A stretch of 64,000 nucleotides of DNA from Volvox africanus (GCA_030268105.1 BSDZ01000094.1:4002501-4066500), one strand, 5' to 3'; shown: positions 44,701 through 57,367, counted from the first letter of the stretch. The notes: generated by a model not told the origin, from the sequence alone. Numbers and translations are program-made.

Positions 44701-46748
44701 CCATTACTGTTACCTCCGCCACCTGTACCGTTGCCGCCGCCATCGCCGCCACCATTATCACCACCACCGAGCCCGCCATCACCGCTGCCAGCGCCACCGC
44801 CGCCACCCTCATTACAGGCGAGCCTTACACCACTGTCGCTGCCGCCACTTTGGCCGCAAGACCCCTCAGTGCCTGTGTTACCTCCCCCGCATCCTTCTCC
44901 GCGCCGGCCGCCAAGCCCTCGGCCGCCAAGCCCGCCACCACGGCCTCCGCCGCCGCGGCCACCACCGCCACCTGCCGTACTGGTTTCGGTGCCGCCTAGG
45001 TATCAGGTCTCCAGTTACTTCGGTATCACTTCGTTGCCGACAAACGCAAGACTCAAGGCTGTCTCCAACAATATTGCCACACAGCTGGGTTTGGATTCAG
45101 GTGCAGTAACCACCACCGTTGCGAGTGCGTTCGTTGCGACGGTTTATTCGGTTTACACGTCATCAGGACTAACCTCCGGACGACATCACCGCAGTCGGCG
45201 CCATCTCTTGCAGACCAGTAGTACGGCATTGAATCTGCCGTCGCCTCCGCCACAACTCCCGCTGCCGGTGCCGAGCTCAACGCCGCCGCCTGCAGTGTCG
45301 CCAACCAACTCCACACTCAGTCCGTCGTCACTAACGAACAGCAGTGGTTCTCCCCCGCCATTGACAGCCAGCTCTACAGCGACCCCAGCGCCGCCGCCGT
45401 CCGCGTCTGCACCTCCTCCACCTCTTCCTCCACCCACGAGCACGTCACGCCCACCGCCACCGCTGCAGGCATCTTTAACGCTGGCTGCAATCACCATCCC
45501 CGCCTTCCCGCCACCCCAGCCATCGCCCCAGCCATCACCACCGCCATCACCACCGCCATCACCTCCATCGCCGCCTCCGCCGCCATCACCGCCGCCATCA
45601 CCGTCTCCGCCACCCCCGGTGCCCCGGCCCCCGCCCCCACCTCGGCCTCGGCCGCCACCCCGACCGCCGCCACCCCTTGCTCCGGCCCTTCTCTTCCCAT
45701 CACCACCGTCCCCAGAGCCGTCCGTCCCTTTGGCGCCTTCCCCTCCGCCGCTGCCACCGTCACCTCCGGGCTGTGTGACCTGCAGCCAGCTGCTGCTCCA
45801 AATCATGTTGCCCAACATCTGCTCTCAGTTGGATGTGCCGGACTGCAGGTGGGTCGGTGGGTCGGTGGGTCGGTGGGTCGGTGAGCTGCGAGGGGGCATT
45901 GAATTAGCTGGGTGGGTGGGTAGCTAGGTGGGTGGGAGTCTCCTCCTCACGAGCAGTGGGATCCAGAGGGGTGGGTGGCGGCTGGGACGCCGCAGCCCCG
46001 GAGGCCAAGGGGGCCGGTGTCAACATGCGGGCGGCGATAGCAGCGGGTACACTTACATCGGGGGGGGTGGGGTGCCTGGCAATACCATCACTCCCGCGGT
46101 TCCCAGAGACTCCAGGAAAGACTCTCTCTCTCACACACACACACACATAGGGGTAATCGAACCCTCTAACCACTCCCCGCCACCTCTACCTCTTGCACTG
46201 ACAAAATGTATACAATAAGGCCCCTAACTCCTTAATCCTGAAACCCATCACCCCATGGTGAGCAAATTGGGGGCTGTGGGATCGGGTGCCTGGTGTATTC
46301 CCTTTATGCTATGATCCACGTAACAGCCCCTTGTCTTTACAGCTCTACCCCCACCCCCACCCCCACCCCCACCCCCACCCCCACCCCCACCCCCACCCCC
46401 ATCCCCACCCCCTCGACCTCGTCCTCCGCTCTGCAATGCAGCACCATCCGGCTATCGTGCGTGGACCCCACCGCGAACGTCACCTCCTCCTTCCCCTTGC
46501 TGCCGTCCACCGCCACTGGCTACGGGGACAACTGCAGCTCCCGGTTGACCACTGTGTTTTACATCAACGACATGAGTCAGCAGGCCTCCTTGGCGTTAAA
46601 GCTCCTCACCACGCAGGTAGCGAACCGGGAAACGTAAGACGATGACGGTTGGTCAAGCAAGTCGTGACGGTTGAACAGATGGGTGATTGGAGATGGGTAG
46701 TTGATGATGGCGGGATTGGGGTGTGTGTGTGGGGGGTGATGATGATGT

Positions 46749-46779
<31 letters not shown>

Positions 46780-49005
46780 CGTGCTGGTGGTGGTGGGGGA
46801 GGGGTGGGGGGTGGGGGGTGGGGGGTGCGACTGCAGGCCATTCCCCATCGCGAGTTGGGGGTGAGGAGGCGGTGGCTGGCTGCTTGAGCAGTGTCAGATG
46901 GCTCTCCAGGCGCACATCGGGCTCCTGGTTCTTTCCACATCGCTATGCAGTCGCGGGTGCAGGGTCACGGGGGGAAGTGAGGAACGTTTCTTGAATGGGT
47001 TTATGGCGTATAAGCCCCCCATGGCGCATTAGTGTAGTACACATCACTGTAGTCCATCCGTGCATCCAATGCCATCAAGCTTCTTAAGAAATAATAATGA
47101 TGATAGTAATGATACCACCTTATTAGTACGCTCCGTAATCCTGCACCCCCTCTCCCCACCCCTCTCCCCTCCCTGCACCTCCCCCACCCGCCCGCAGGTG
47201 GCGGTTCCCGGCTTCCAGATCGTGTCCCCGGATAGCTCCAGTGAGCTGCCGGTGTCGTCCACCCTGCTGGTCAACACGGTCAATCAGGGAGCCACCGCGC
47301 TGACGGTGTCCGACCAGGCGGTTGCGAAGAGCATCGCCTCTACCCTGGGCGTGACGGGCGGCCAGGTACGTGAGCTGACGGGTGGGGTTGGGGATTTGGG
47401 GGGGATGGGGGGATGGGGGGGATGGGGGGATGGGGGGATGGGGGGATGGGGGGGATGGGGGGATGGGGGTTTGGGGGGCATGGGGGGATGGGGGGATGGG
47501 GGGATGAGGGAAGCGATCATTGTAAGACCAACGCCACCGGATACCACCCGGACACATCCACACGGGTAGTCCTCTAGCTGTTCAGGTAGTAGTTCAGGTA
47601 AAGGTACTGTCCGGAGCAGAATGTACGTGGGAGATCGGGTATTTGTCAGTCGATATGGGGAGCAGTCCGCAAATGTAGTCCACTAGGTGAGCAGATGTGC
47701 GCTTTGTAAGGCTATATTAATCACTACATATAATATGCGCTGTGCTTCGGCCCTCGAGGATCATGAGGCCCCGGTGTTTGTCCTTTCAGACAGGGCAAGT
47801 CACCCACATGCAGTGTAATACCACGTTTTCGTGTATTTACAAATACAAACTCTACGGCTGCAAATATAAATGAGTATTGGATCCACAAATTGCCTGCGCT
47901 ACAAGGCAGTCTACAGATTGTTCCACATGACCCACATGACCCCAGATTCGCTGCCCGATTCCAGCCCAACACAATCTGAACTCTGATCCAATGTGACCGC
48001 TGAAACTGCCAGTCAGCTCCGGATCGGTACCAGTAACCGCCATTACTGCTGCGCAGGTCTTCTTCATCACGGGACCTGAAGGCTTCACCAACGGCAGCAG
48101 CAGCAGCGTCCTGACAGCAGTGGCCTCGCCCCCGCCTCCGCCGAGTAAGGACTGCGAGAAGCCGAAGCTGGGCAGCTTGTGCGGTGCGGAAGCAGTCGGG
48201 GCCATCGTGGGCATCGCCGCAGGCGGCTTGCTCCTGGTTGGGCTGTTGGTGGCGCTGGCGGTGTGCCTGATCAACAGGGTAGGTGCTGTGTGGGCGCCGT
48301 GCAGGCCGTACAAATGGGGAGGGGCGATACGCGCCCCTTCCCTCCCCTACCCCCTTTGGCGTACCTTTCCCCTCAAGGCTCGGGGAAATCTTTGCTCCCT
48401 CCTGCAAAACTTCCACATCTTATTACGTGCCATGGCGAGGAGGTAGCTGCTGCAGCTGTTGGGAATAGCGTGTGAATGCAAAGATGCGCATTTGCTGTGG
48501 AGTAAAGCGCAAGATGCGCAAGTTTGTTGCATGGACATCCGCGAATGTATCTGAATGAATTTCTGTGCCTTTGATTACTACACACCTGACATACACATTG
48601 CTAGCTGTCGTCGTTTCCTCTCTAACTCTTTGGTGCATCATCATGTTGCACGACTGGAACATCTCAGCCCGCGGCTCACCGCGCCCATCACATCGAATCC
48701 TCGTACCCTTTGCAGCTTTCCCTTTCTCTTCCTCTTTCTTTTTCTCTTTCTCGCTCAGGTACCCCATATCCGTACCATCCCGTACATGCCCTCCCCGCCT
48801 TGTAACCCTGCGTGTTCATTTGTATGCGCAGGGCCGTCAGCCTGTAGTCCCAGTGGACGATTATGCCTGGGTGCAAAAGTACGCTCCCGTGACGCCGGGT
48901 TTGGCTACGGGAGGTTACTCTCCGCCTCTGTTCCGCGCAAGCCCCTACTCCATGGACCTGAACCAACCTGCCTACTATTATGGCACTGCCGTCATCAGGG
49001 AGTGA
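41792..49005 (+). CDS. Membrane-anchored hydroxyproline-rich glycoprotein A
   Basis: Family not recognised; architecture is described from sequence. Exons: 41792-42894, 44004-45848, 46343-46616, 47198-47365, 48057-48278, 48832-49005, totalling 3786 nt, 1261 residues, all in phase. In order: a 290-residue low-complexity N-terminus (Gln/Pro, Arg/Ser and poly-Ser runs); a hydrophobic signal-anchor-like segment (about 293-315, HYAAAGMLMLAACAAAYG); a Cys-rich domain (CNVMVTCPDC, NATQILCPNF, LGDSCPPDNSAIDC); a Ser-Pro rod (about 425-695); a folded domain (about 700-760, RYQVSSYFGITSLPTNARLK); a second Pro rod (about 775-955); CVTCSQLLLQIMLPNICSQL; a Thr-Pro stretch; an extracellular domain; then CGAEAVGAIVGIAAGG and one transmembrane helix (about 1176-1204) and a 58-residue tail with VPVDDYAWVQKYAPV. 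Ser-Pro rods are hydroxylated and glycosylated in volvocine cell walls, so an extracellular-matrix or adhesion role at the plasma membrane is inferred. The true start could lie closer to the signal segment (ATG near 42700). Confidence 0.8.
43095..43193. repeat. G-rich repeat in intron 1 of glycoprotein A
   Basis: GGGGC units followed by GGAGGAGGGGAGGGGAGGGGC units, inside the intron between 42895 and 44003. Confidence 0.9.
43668..43755. repeat. (CTGT)n microsatellite
   Basis: Tandem CTGT with TTGT, CTAT and CCTG variants in intron 1 of glycoprotein A. Confidence 0.95.
46346..46412 (+). repeat. (CCCCCA)n coding repeat, Thr-Pro run
   Basis: A hexanucleotide array starts three bases into exon 3 of glycoprotein A and encodes about eleven Thr-Pro dipeptides. 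Because it adjoins the 3' splice site, length changes alter the protein without breaking the frame. Confidence 0.9.
47396..47507. repeat. (GGGGGGAT)n G-rich minisatellite
   Basis: About thirteen G6-7-AT units lie 30 bp after the donor of exon 4 of glycoprotein A. Runs of six or more G with 1-3 nt spacers are strong G-quadruplex candidates on the transcript strand. Confidence 0.95.
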
Positions 49006-52000
49006 GGCCGGCAGTCAGGAAGGAGGACTGGTCTCAGCAAGGTCACGTAGCGGCCCGTGCTAGTGTTTGGGAAGCTGGGGTCTTCGAAAGTGCGATTAAT
49101 CAACATGGGGGTGACAGGAGGAAGAGGAGGAGGGGGAGATATCCCCGAGCACTGCGTGACACGGGGGAAGGGATAGGGAATGGCGAGAACCAGCCTGTGC
49201 TCTGCATTCCCTGGCGTCCCCAACCCCCATGTTTCGTTGCGGAGCTGGCTGGGTGTGGAAAAGAAAGTGTGCTGGAAGAGATGGTCGCAATTGCATGGAC
49301 TTGGGGCAGCAATGGTGACACTACATGGAGGTGCTGCAAATCCGCTTTCTCCGGCTGGCGGGTGGAGGGAGCGGCGGCTCAGGTCATAGCGGGGGACGTC
49401 GTCCGCGGGTGTGGTGCCCTTGGGTCGTCCCAATCGGGGAGCTTGCTGGGTTGGAAGTTGCTCCGATTTCGGGACAGCCCCGAATCTGGATCTCCCCTAG
49501 ATTTCTCCTGAATCTCTCGTGGCCACCTGGATCCGGTCATGGGTCCGGTTCAGATGGCCTGAAGGGACCTCCGGCCGGCAGCAGGGTCGGACCGGACGTG
49601 GGGCGGCGGATAAGCGTGTTGTTATCGCCCAGGCCGGAGAACTAAGCCCCCAGACGTGCTGCATTTCTATTTCTCTGTCTGCGTGTTTATTATCCTTTCC
49701 GCATTCGTTAACAAATGACGTCTTCTATCTTCCTGCAGCGCTGGAGAAAGCGTTGGAGGTTCTTCGTTGCACCCAGTTGACTTTTTTATTCCTCATTAGC
49801 ACAAGAATGGTGAACGGAGGGGAGCGGGTCTACACTGAAGATTTATTACTGTTCATCGCCGGCAGCCCCCTCCTATCCTAAGCTTTATTTGGATTTGTCC
49901 GGTTGATTTCTTTGTGGCTTGTGCGTTCGTTGGCATGTGTTATTTGGTGTCATGCGGGCGCGGTGGTGCATGTTGCACGCGCTGGCGAGCAATGTGCGTC
50001 GTCCTGCCCAAGCTCCTCCACAGGGAAGAAATACTCCATTCAGGGAGGGCACGGCGTGCAGTTTGGTTACTTGACATGCCCATCCAAACGGGTAACCATT
50101 TGTACTGCAGTTCCATGGATGTTTAGTCCCTGGCTGTTAGCCGTTGAGCGCTGACGGCCGTGTGGTATGAACCTGGCACTTAAATACTTAGCTCCCACGG
50201 GGAGCATTAAACCCTGTAGCATTATCGTCCTTCTTCTTTTATCTAGGACATGGAGCGACCAATCCGCAAGGACAGTGCATTGAAGATCACTTATCTTCGT
50301 CTGCGTGCGCCGGAGCTTTAGCCCCCAAGCTTAGTGTGGTTCGGTGACCGTGTGTGATGGTGGGAACATTGGTGTGGGAGAGGGGGAATGTCCGTGTGTA
50401 CCGCTACACCTTTTGCACCGTATCTGGTGCAGCACCAGCAATGTTTTCTGGATATAGCGACCTCGGGGGGGGGGGAGTGCGCACTGTGGCCAGGCTCTGC
50501 ATTAAGAAATGGAAATTGTTCATGAGACCGTTTTTTGGAGCCGCGAGCTGGCGTCCTTCAGTTGCCGAACTCAAGGCTGTGAGTGAACAACGTGGGGCGC
50601 CATGGGATTGTAATTGTTCGTAAGACTCCAAAACCTCGGTGCGCTTTAAGAGGGTGGCAACACGCAATAAGTCCCTTTCCCCAAAAGAAACGCTTTATGG
50701 CTGCATCAGTAGCAGGCAAGTTGAGGCTTCAGGAGCGGTTTTTGTTGCAAGCGATGGCACTGCGTTTTACCGACGACGCAGGAGCCAGCCATCCACGTCC
50801 TCCTTGACAGCGACCGACGCCAAGATAAAGGGCCTCCCTACGCACTCCCTTACCCGTACCACCCGCCCAGAAATCACAATACTCAATCACGATATTGCCA
50901 AGTTGTATCACTGACGGGCGCAGGGACAGAGCACACATGCGTGACGGCAGGTATGCAAACAAACCATTAGTCGATGTGGGGGCTTCTAGCATTGCGCGCT
51001 CTAAGCCTATTTTTCCTCATCTTCGCACCGAAAATCCGCAAAAAAAAACATACTGGGTCACACGGGCAGTAACCCCCTAGAGCGCTGGCCCGTTCAAAGT
51101 ATCAACTGAAGTTAACCCGTGACGTCTGCCGCGCGCCTTGCACACATGAAACAGAAAACATCAAGTTCGTAGAGAGGGAAGCGAACGATGATAATTATAT
51201 GGTAAGGCGTCGTGCGCCGCATATATAGACAAAGATGCAAAACGCTCATACACATGGACATACACGCAGAGTAACGCGCCGTGGGGAAAATGAACGCGAG
51301 GCATACTCCGCATCTCGTCACCAGCTCACATCACGGTACTGGTTTCTGTCATCACCGAATCATAATGGCCACTGATGTGGGTTGGTCCAACACACTGCTG
51401 TGAGGTCTAAGGCAGGCGAAGTGTGCCATGGGTCGGTGCCAACTGGACTCAATCGGCATCCCTTTTGTACAAAATCCACACCCAATCCAACCCCAAACAA
51501 TCTACGCGGGCAGGCCCCGCTGTCCTCAGCCCAGGCCCGTGCGTCCTCCACGAACGTCTGCAGCAAGGACGTTTTCAATCTCCAAGAATGCAGTCGTGCA
51601 GTCCGACCCTTCAGCGCGTGGGCCCGAAACGCATCCACCCGCCGGCATGCAGGTCCACGAGAGCTCGTGAGGCCAGTAACCTTTCAGCCATTAACCATAT
51701 GATGCATTGTTTCTCAACAACATGCACGTACTCGCCAATGTCTGGCGTACAGTCCGTTCTGGTCGCATGCAAGCGCCCCGTTGCATTCGTGCCTCTGGGG
51801 GCGTTAGGCTAGGCGTTCCTCTCTCGGGAAGGCCCCCCACAGGCGTGCGCGCGCACACCTCGGTGCTCACGACTTCGTCCCACCGTAGCACCACACATTT
51901 AAGCAGCTGTTTGGCTAGGCGCATATGCATACCCTAACATGCGCCAAATACGCGTCATAGCAAACAATCATGAAACTACCTCGCCCGGCAAATGACGACG

Positions 52001-52734
52001 TGTCTGCACGCCTTCGCCGCAATACCATATCATATTCTGGCCTCTGCTCGCCCCATCCCGGCCCCTTCACTCAATATCCCCTGGGCTTCTGCAGCTTATG
52101 GAAGCGCCATCCCCGGTATGTGGCACGGGCGCAATCCTCAAAATCCAAACCCTAAATGCAACCCCTCTCCAACCGGCCAACGTGATTGTCACGCGACGCA
52201 CGAATGCTGTGCAGACCCACAGCCAGGCGACAGCGGCATCGCTCGCGGCTTTTAGGCACACAACATGAAAGGTTCCGCAACTTTCACCTACGTCCGCCAG
52301 CTCCACAATCCTCCAGGCGGGATTTTTCTCAAGCACTTTCCTTATCGATAAATATTTGCAGGGCTATTACTTGTGACGCCATATTGCGTGATGTACTGCA
52401 AATATGAGAACGTACGGAAGGATAGCAAGGGGGAACTCCTTAAATGACCACGCACGAGGGCATGTAAAAGGACTTGATAGGCAGGCATGATTGCGCTTGG
52501 CTTGCAGGTCAGCGCTTCCTTCCTAACAAGAAAGGGCTCGCAGCAGTCACAGCAGGAACACACGGGGCACCAAAAATAGACGCTGAAAGAGGAGTGCTCA
52601 TGTGCAGCTTCAGCTGCAGGGGAAGGAGGAGTGCTTATCTTAAAGCAACACCTAACTCGACAGGCAGTGGACGGAACTGATGGTGGGGGTACAGACATAT
52701 GTGGGGGTAAAGTGCATCCCGCACCGGCGACCAG
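49006..52734. other. Convergent intergenic region between glycoprotein A and B
   Basis: 3.7 kb between the two stop codons. I see no exon series on either strand. A plus-strand TGTAA at 50611-50615 is the first candidate polyadenylation signal for gene A, 1.6 kb downstream, so long 3' UTRs probably fill part of this. No similarity between the two 3' flanks was evident by eye. Confidence 0.45.
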
Positions 52735-55700
52735 TTAGAATGGACGACTCACCGGTGAGGCGATTATATTGGCAGGCACGATGTGGGCGTACTTGCGCGC
52801 CCAGGCAAAGTCATCCATGACGACCACCTTGGTCATCTGTGCGAAGATGGGGTAGAAGGCGACAAGGACCGCATCACATCCTGATGCTCTATCTTGCAAG
52901 TTTTTTCGAACACGCAGGTGGCGATGGTTTTGCTTGAGGTCCTGAACTCCTGGTCCGGGACCAAGCTTTCTAAAATCGTTACCAAATGAATATAATAGCA
53001 CGAACACAATTAAGCGCGCTTTCCGCAGTATTGCCCTCCCCCCTTTTTGACGACCTTGCATACTCGATATGCCACAGCTACAAGGACACATTCATTCCAT
53101 GCGCCCGTTGCCGTATCCTGTTTGCACATACATGACTTCTCCTCCTATCATCTCACACACACGCATACATGCATGCTTGTGCTTCTGCTTGATTAGCTGG
53201 CCTCCCTCATAGCCTTCTGAACACACAGACATGTATAGTATGTATGTGAGTGCGAACGCAGCCGGCAGCGCAGCCTTTCCATACCACGCTGCAGGCCGCG
53301 CCATACTCACCTTGCTGCGCTGGGCGTACAGCAATCCCATGATCAGCAGGCCGATGAGGACGAGGCCTCCCAGGACGATACCGATGATGGCTCCGACGGC
53401 GTCAGCGCCACAGAGCACGCCGAGGTGCGGTTTGGGGCAATCTTTGGGCGCGGAGGGGATTGGTTCCACTACTCCAGGAAGATCGATGATCACCTGCGAA
53501 TATCGCAATTCACAACCACTCATGTCCTTCTCATATGGCCATTGAAGGAAACGACCGTTGTTGTATCCTTTGTTGGGTTCGGGCCGGACTGTGAGCAGCA
53601 GCCATATGCCAGATGTTCTATAGCCAAGCTGCCGGCGCTGGCGCTGCATGCAGTATCACTGCCACCACGTAATCGTCACAGACCCGCTGGCAAGCCCCCT
53701 GCGACTCTGTAATTATTGTGTGTGTATAGAGGCAATATTCAGGCGCGCAGTGAAAAGGCACGTATGTGCCACGCGCGCTCCGCAAGGTTTCTGTTTCTGC
53801 GATGGCCGGTGGTATACACACCAAGGGGCGCTAGGTTGCAATCGCGGTTGCGGCCACGGAGAAGAACACGTTATGGCATTAAGGACGGCTTACATCCTGA
53901 TGCCGAAAAACGGAGCCAAGTTTGGGCGCTTTCGTTCAGCATGCCACGCACCTTGGTCACCGTCAGGCCGATTGCACCAGCCATACTGCTGGTTAAGCGC
54001 GTCTCCGACACGATTAGGGTTGGCGTGGATGAGCTCGTGGGATTGCGCACAATCACCCGCAAAGAGCTCGATTCTGTAAGGTTGTTGGCGGCGGGATTAA
54101 TCACCTGCACCAAAATGGGAAGCGAACATTATGATAGCAGGTAAAATGGAAAGAGCCGTGATCCCAATTAAGTCCCATAACGGCGGATGTGCTTTGCATA
54201 GAGAAAAAGAAAGCCACTCCTATGGAAAGCCTACGCGGGTAGAAGTTGCATCGAGATGGTGTATAAGAACGGGCAGCGGGAAACGACCTACTGTGACGTT
54301 GACCATACCGCAGAAGAGGTGGAACTTTGAAGCTGAAGAGATGTATAAATGGTTGGTTATGGATCGAACACACATATTTCGTTTAATGTGTGTGTGTGTG
54401 GGAGGGGGAGGATGTAATAGATGGGCGACATGCCGAAATGTTATGTTTCCAGGATGCTGCCACATGCCTATTGCCTGCAAGCTGCGACCCCACCCGAACC
54501 CTGGTGCACAAAAATTGAAGACATTATCGCGCCACATGACCCTAGTGGGCTTGTCGACAAGACACATGGATCGCGTCCGCAACCTGATTTGCGGTCAACA
54601 TGTGGGGGGCCGCGGGGGGACGGGCGGGGACGAGACGTACCGTCCAGCCACTTAGCGTGATGGTTTTCTGAAAAAGATCCAGCACGAGCTGTACGTTGTT
54701 GGTTTCCTCGTTGATCAAGATCCGTACGGCCATTTCCACACCGCCCGCAGGCACGGCAGGTCCACCGGGGTTCGTGTCGTCGGTTGGGTAAAAGGGCACC
54801 GGCAGCCTCAATCCGTAATCGTCAACACATTCCGTGTCCACGTACGAACAGTTGGGCAGCGCCAGCTCTGTGCACAGCGTGCTCTTGACGTAGACCTCAA
54901 GAGCGGTATCGCATTGCGTTGGTAAGATGGGGACGAGCACGTACACGGAGGTTATGTACTGCATGAACTGTGTGACATTCACAGTCGCGGTCGGAATGCT
55001 GAACTCGAGTGCGACGGCAGACTGTATGGCTCTGAGCTGGCTGGAGGTGGGAATTAAGGGGACGCCGAACCCGATCCGTAGCTGATAACCTTGATTAATT
55101 GTGTAGGTTTTCGGTGCCGGACTGGGCGGCCGAAAGGGCCGGGGTGGGCTTGGTGGACTTGGTGATGGCGGTCTGGGCGGCGGCGGCGGCGGCGGTGGTG
55201 GCGAGAGACTGATGAGCGGAGGGAACGGTGGAACGCGTGGCTGCGGAGGGAATGGAGGAAAGGGTGGAAGAGGCGGGATGCGTGGGAAGAGTAACGGTGG
55301 TGGTGGCGGTGCAGATTGCGCGGGTGGATTGGGCGAAGGTGGCGATGGCGAAGATGGCAGTGGTGGTGGCGATGGCGGACTCGGCAGCTTCGGTGGCGCC
55401 GGTGGTTGCGAGGGTGGGCTTGGTGGAGACGGCGGCGTTGGTGGCGGAGATCTAGGACTGGGGGGTGGCGGTGGTGGGGACGGGGGTATGGGTATCGGCG
55501 GCGGTGAAGGTGAGAGAGTTGCTGGTGGCGGCGGTGGCGGTGGTGGTGAAGGCGATGGTGGCGGCAAGGGCGATGGTGGTGGCGAGGGTGATGGTGGCCG
55601 TGGCGGTGGGCTTGGGGGACTGGGCGGTGATGGTGGTACAATCGAGCCTGGGCTATAGGGTGGCACGGGCGGAGGTGAAGGTGCTGGGGGCGGGTTTGGT

Positions 55701-57367
55701 GGGTTCGGCGGTGGCGGTGGTGGCGGTGGTCTCGGTGACGGCGGTAGAGGGCTTGGCGAGGGCGGTGGGGACGGTGATGGTGGTGGCGGCTGTGGAGGCG
55801 ACGGGGGCTGCGGAGGCGGCGGAGGCGGAGGTTTGGGCGGCCGTGGTGATGGTGGCCGGTTGGGTGGTGGCCCCGGCGGGGGCATCACCGCGCCAGGTGG
55901 AAATGGTGTATGGGGAGGTGGCGGTGGAGGGCGCGGCGGCCGTGAAGGTGAAGGTGGCGGAAGTGACGGCAGTCCTGGCGGGAAGGGCGACAATGGTGGA
56001 CGCGGTGGGGACGGAGGCGACGGGGGTGCGCTCGGCTTAGCTGCCACACAAAATGAAATGCCGTCGCAGCCCGCATCCACTGCCAGTTTGTTGTCCTGGC
56101 TACAGAGTTTTAAATCCAATAACGTGAACGCCATATCCGGCGGCGAGACACACTTGAGACACCAGGTGCTGAAGAAGCACAGCGAGTCCTGGTAACTGTA
56201 CGTGCAGTTGTTAGTAACCCAGGATGACAGCTGCGGCATCGGCGGACACTGGGCTGCCACCGTTGGCATCGCTGCCGCCGTCAGCAACGCCGCCACCACC
56301 AGCAGGAGCCGCCTCAACAAGACAATCCGACTAGTCTGCACGCCAGCAAGTTGCCATGTGAATGATTCCAGACGATGTGATGGCGACGACAGCAGCTGCG
56401 GCCACTGCCCGACGGAAATCACCTGCCACCATGGTAACCGTGATGCTGCGGTGGCAGCATAGGATAGGTCTCTGCTGCTGGTGTCGGCAGCAGCAGAGCT
56501 GCAGCACCGCGCCTCCCTGGTTGCACATCGGACTGCATTGGAGGAGCTTATTGTTTGCTTTCCCTCTGGCGGCTGTTTCTCTCGCTGTAGAAGTGATCCT
56601 TGCAGATGACATGTTTCTGGAGGTGCAGTACCCAAAAATGATATGCGCTCAACAATCGCAACGGATGTGACAGCCGCGCATCTGGCTTCCAAGTCGTCCA
56701 CGGAGCAAACATTTCTGCAATTGCTATCGCTGCTGCAGCTACAGACAGCCAATATTGCATCCTCTTGACTTAGGCATGCCTCTCTGCGTGCTTGTAATTC
56801 GTCAGATGATGGTTGATCCCTTGCCTCCGACGCATTAGGAGTGCTTCTACTGACGCTTTGACAGCTGCCGCGGTCGCCACTGCCGCTGCCACGGATGGCG
56901 TTAATGTCATGCTCCGTGTGTCGCCCCGCCTGTCTACGCAACGAAGATGCCGCGCTGCGCTGCACCAGGTGCTCATTCTCCGGCGCCGTTGAGGGATCCT
57001 CTGTTGGGAATCCTGGCTGCGTTCCACTATTGCAGCACATCCCTCTTCCGCTGCCCAGCGTCCCTGCATGATGTGGCTGCTGAGTCTGGTATGAGCTCTT
57101 CTTTACGTCTTGACTCTCTGTATCACATCTGGCGCGTGAAGCAGCAGCTATGTGATCTGCATGATCCACTTGGTGTTCTCGCGCAAATGCAGTAAAGGTA
57201 CTTGGCGCATGCCGGAGATCGTCAATTTGGTATTGGCAACTGCTGCTGAGGGTGCCCGCCCAGCTGAAGGGTGTGGACAGGGGCTCTTGGCGGACAGCGG
57301 TCAGATTAAATTCATTTTTACGGCTTAATTTCCCGTAGAGAGTCATAGCTTCTATGCAAACACCCAA
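52735..57367 (-). CDS. Membrane-anchored hydroxyproline-rich glycoprotein B
   Basis: Paralogue of glycoprotein A in opposite orientation. Exons on the minus strand: 57367-54641, 54104-53952, 53493-53311, 52836-52735, totalling 3165 nt, 1054 residues, in phase. A 340-residue N-terminus is followed by a hydrophobic signal-anchor-like segment (about 344-366, LRRLLLVVAALLTAAAMP), then a Cys-rich domain (NNCTYSYQDSLC, STWCLKC, KLCSQDNKLAVDAGCDGISF), a Ser/Pro rod (about 445-750), a folded domain (YTINQGYQLRIGFGVPLIPT ... YITSVYVLVP), a Cys domain (CDTALEVYVKSTLCTELALP, NCSYVDTECVDD), a beta-type domain, then DCPKPHLGVLCGADAVGAII, a transmembrane helix (about 991-1018) and a tail with VVVMDDFAWARKYAHIVP. 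It has fewer introns than A: everything up to the third extracellular domain is one 2.7-kb exon. A strong donor (GTGAGT) inside the last exon at 52746-52751 means the true C-terminus may lie in a further exon. Role inferred as a cell-surface matrix protein. Confidence 0.8.

Noticed and set aside
45186..45818. Minus-strand Gly-rich open frame, 210 codons
   Set aside because: It is the antisense of the Ser/Pro rod of glycoprotein A; Gly-rich frames opposite CCN/GGN repeats are expected.
55212..55658. Plus-strand Gly-rich open frame
   Set aside because: It is the antisense of the Pro-rich rod of glycoprotein B.
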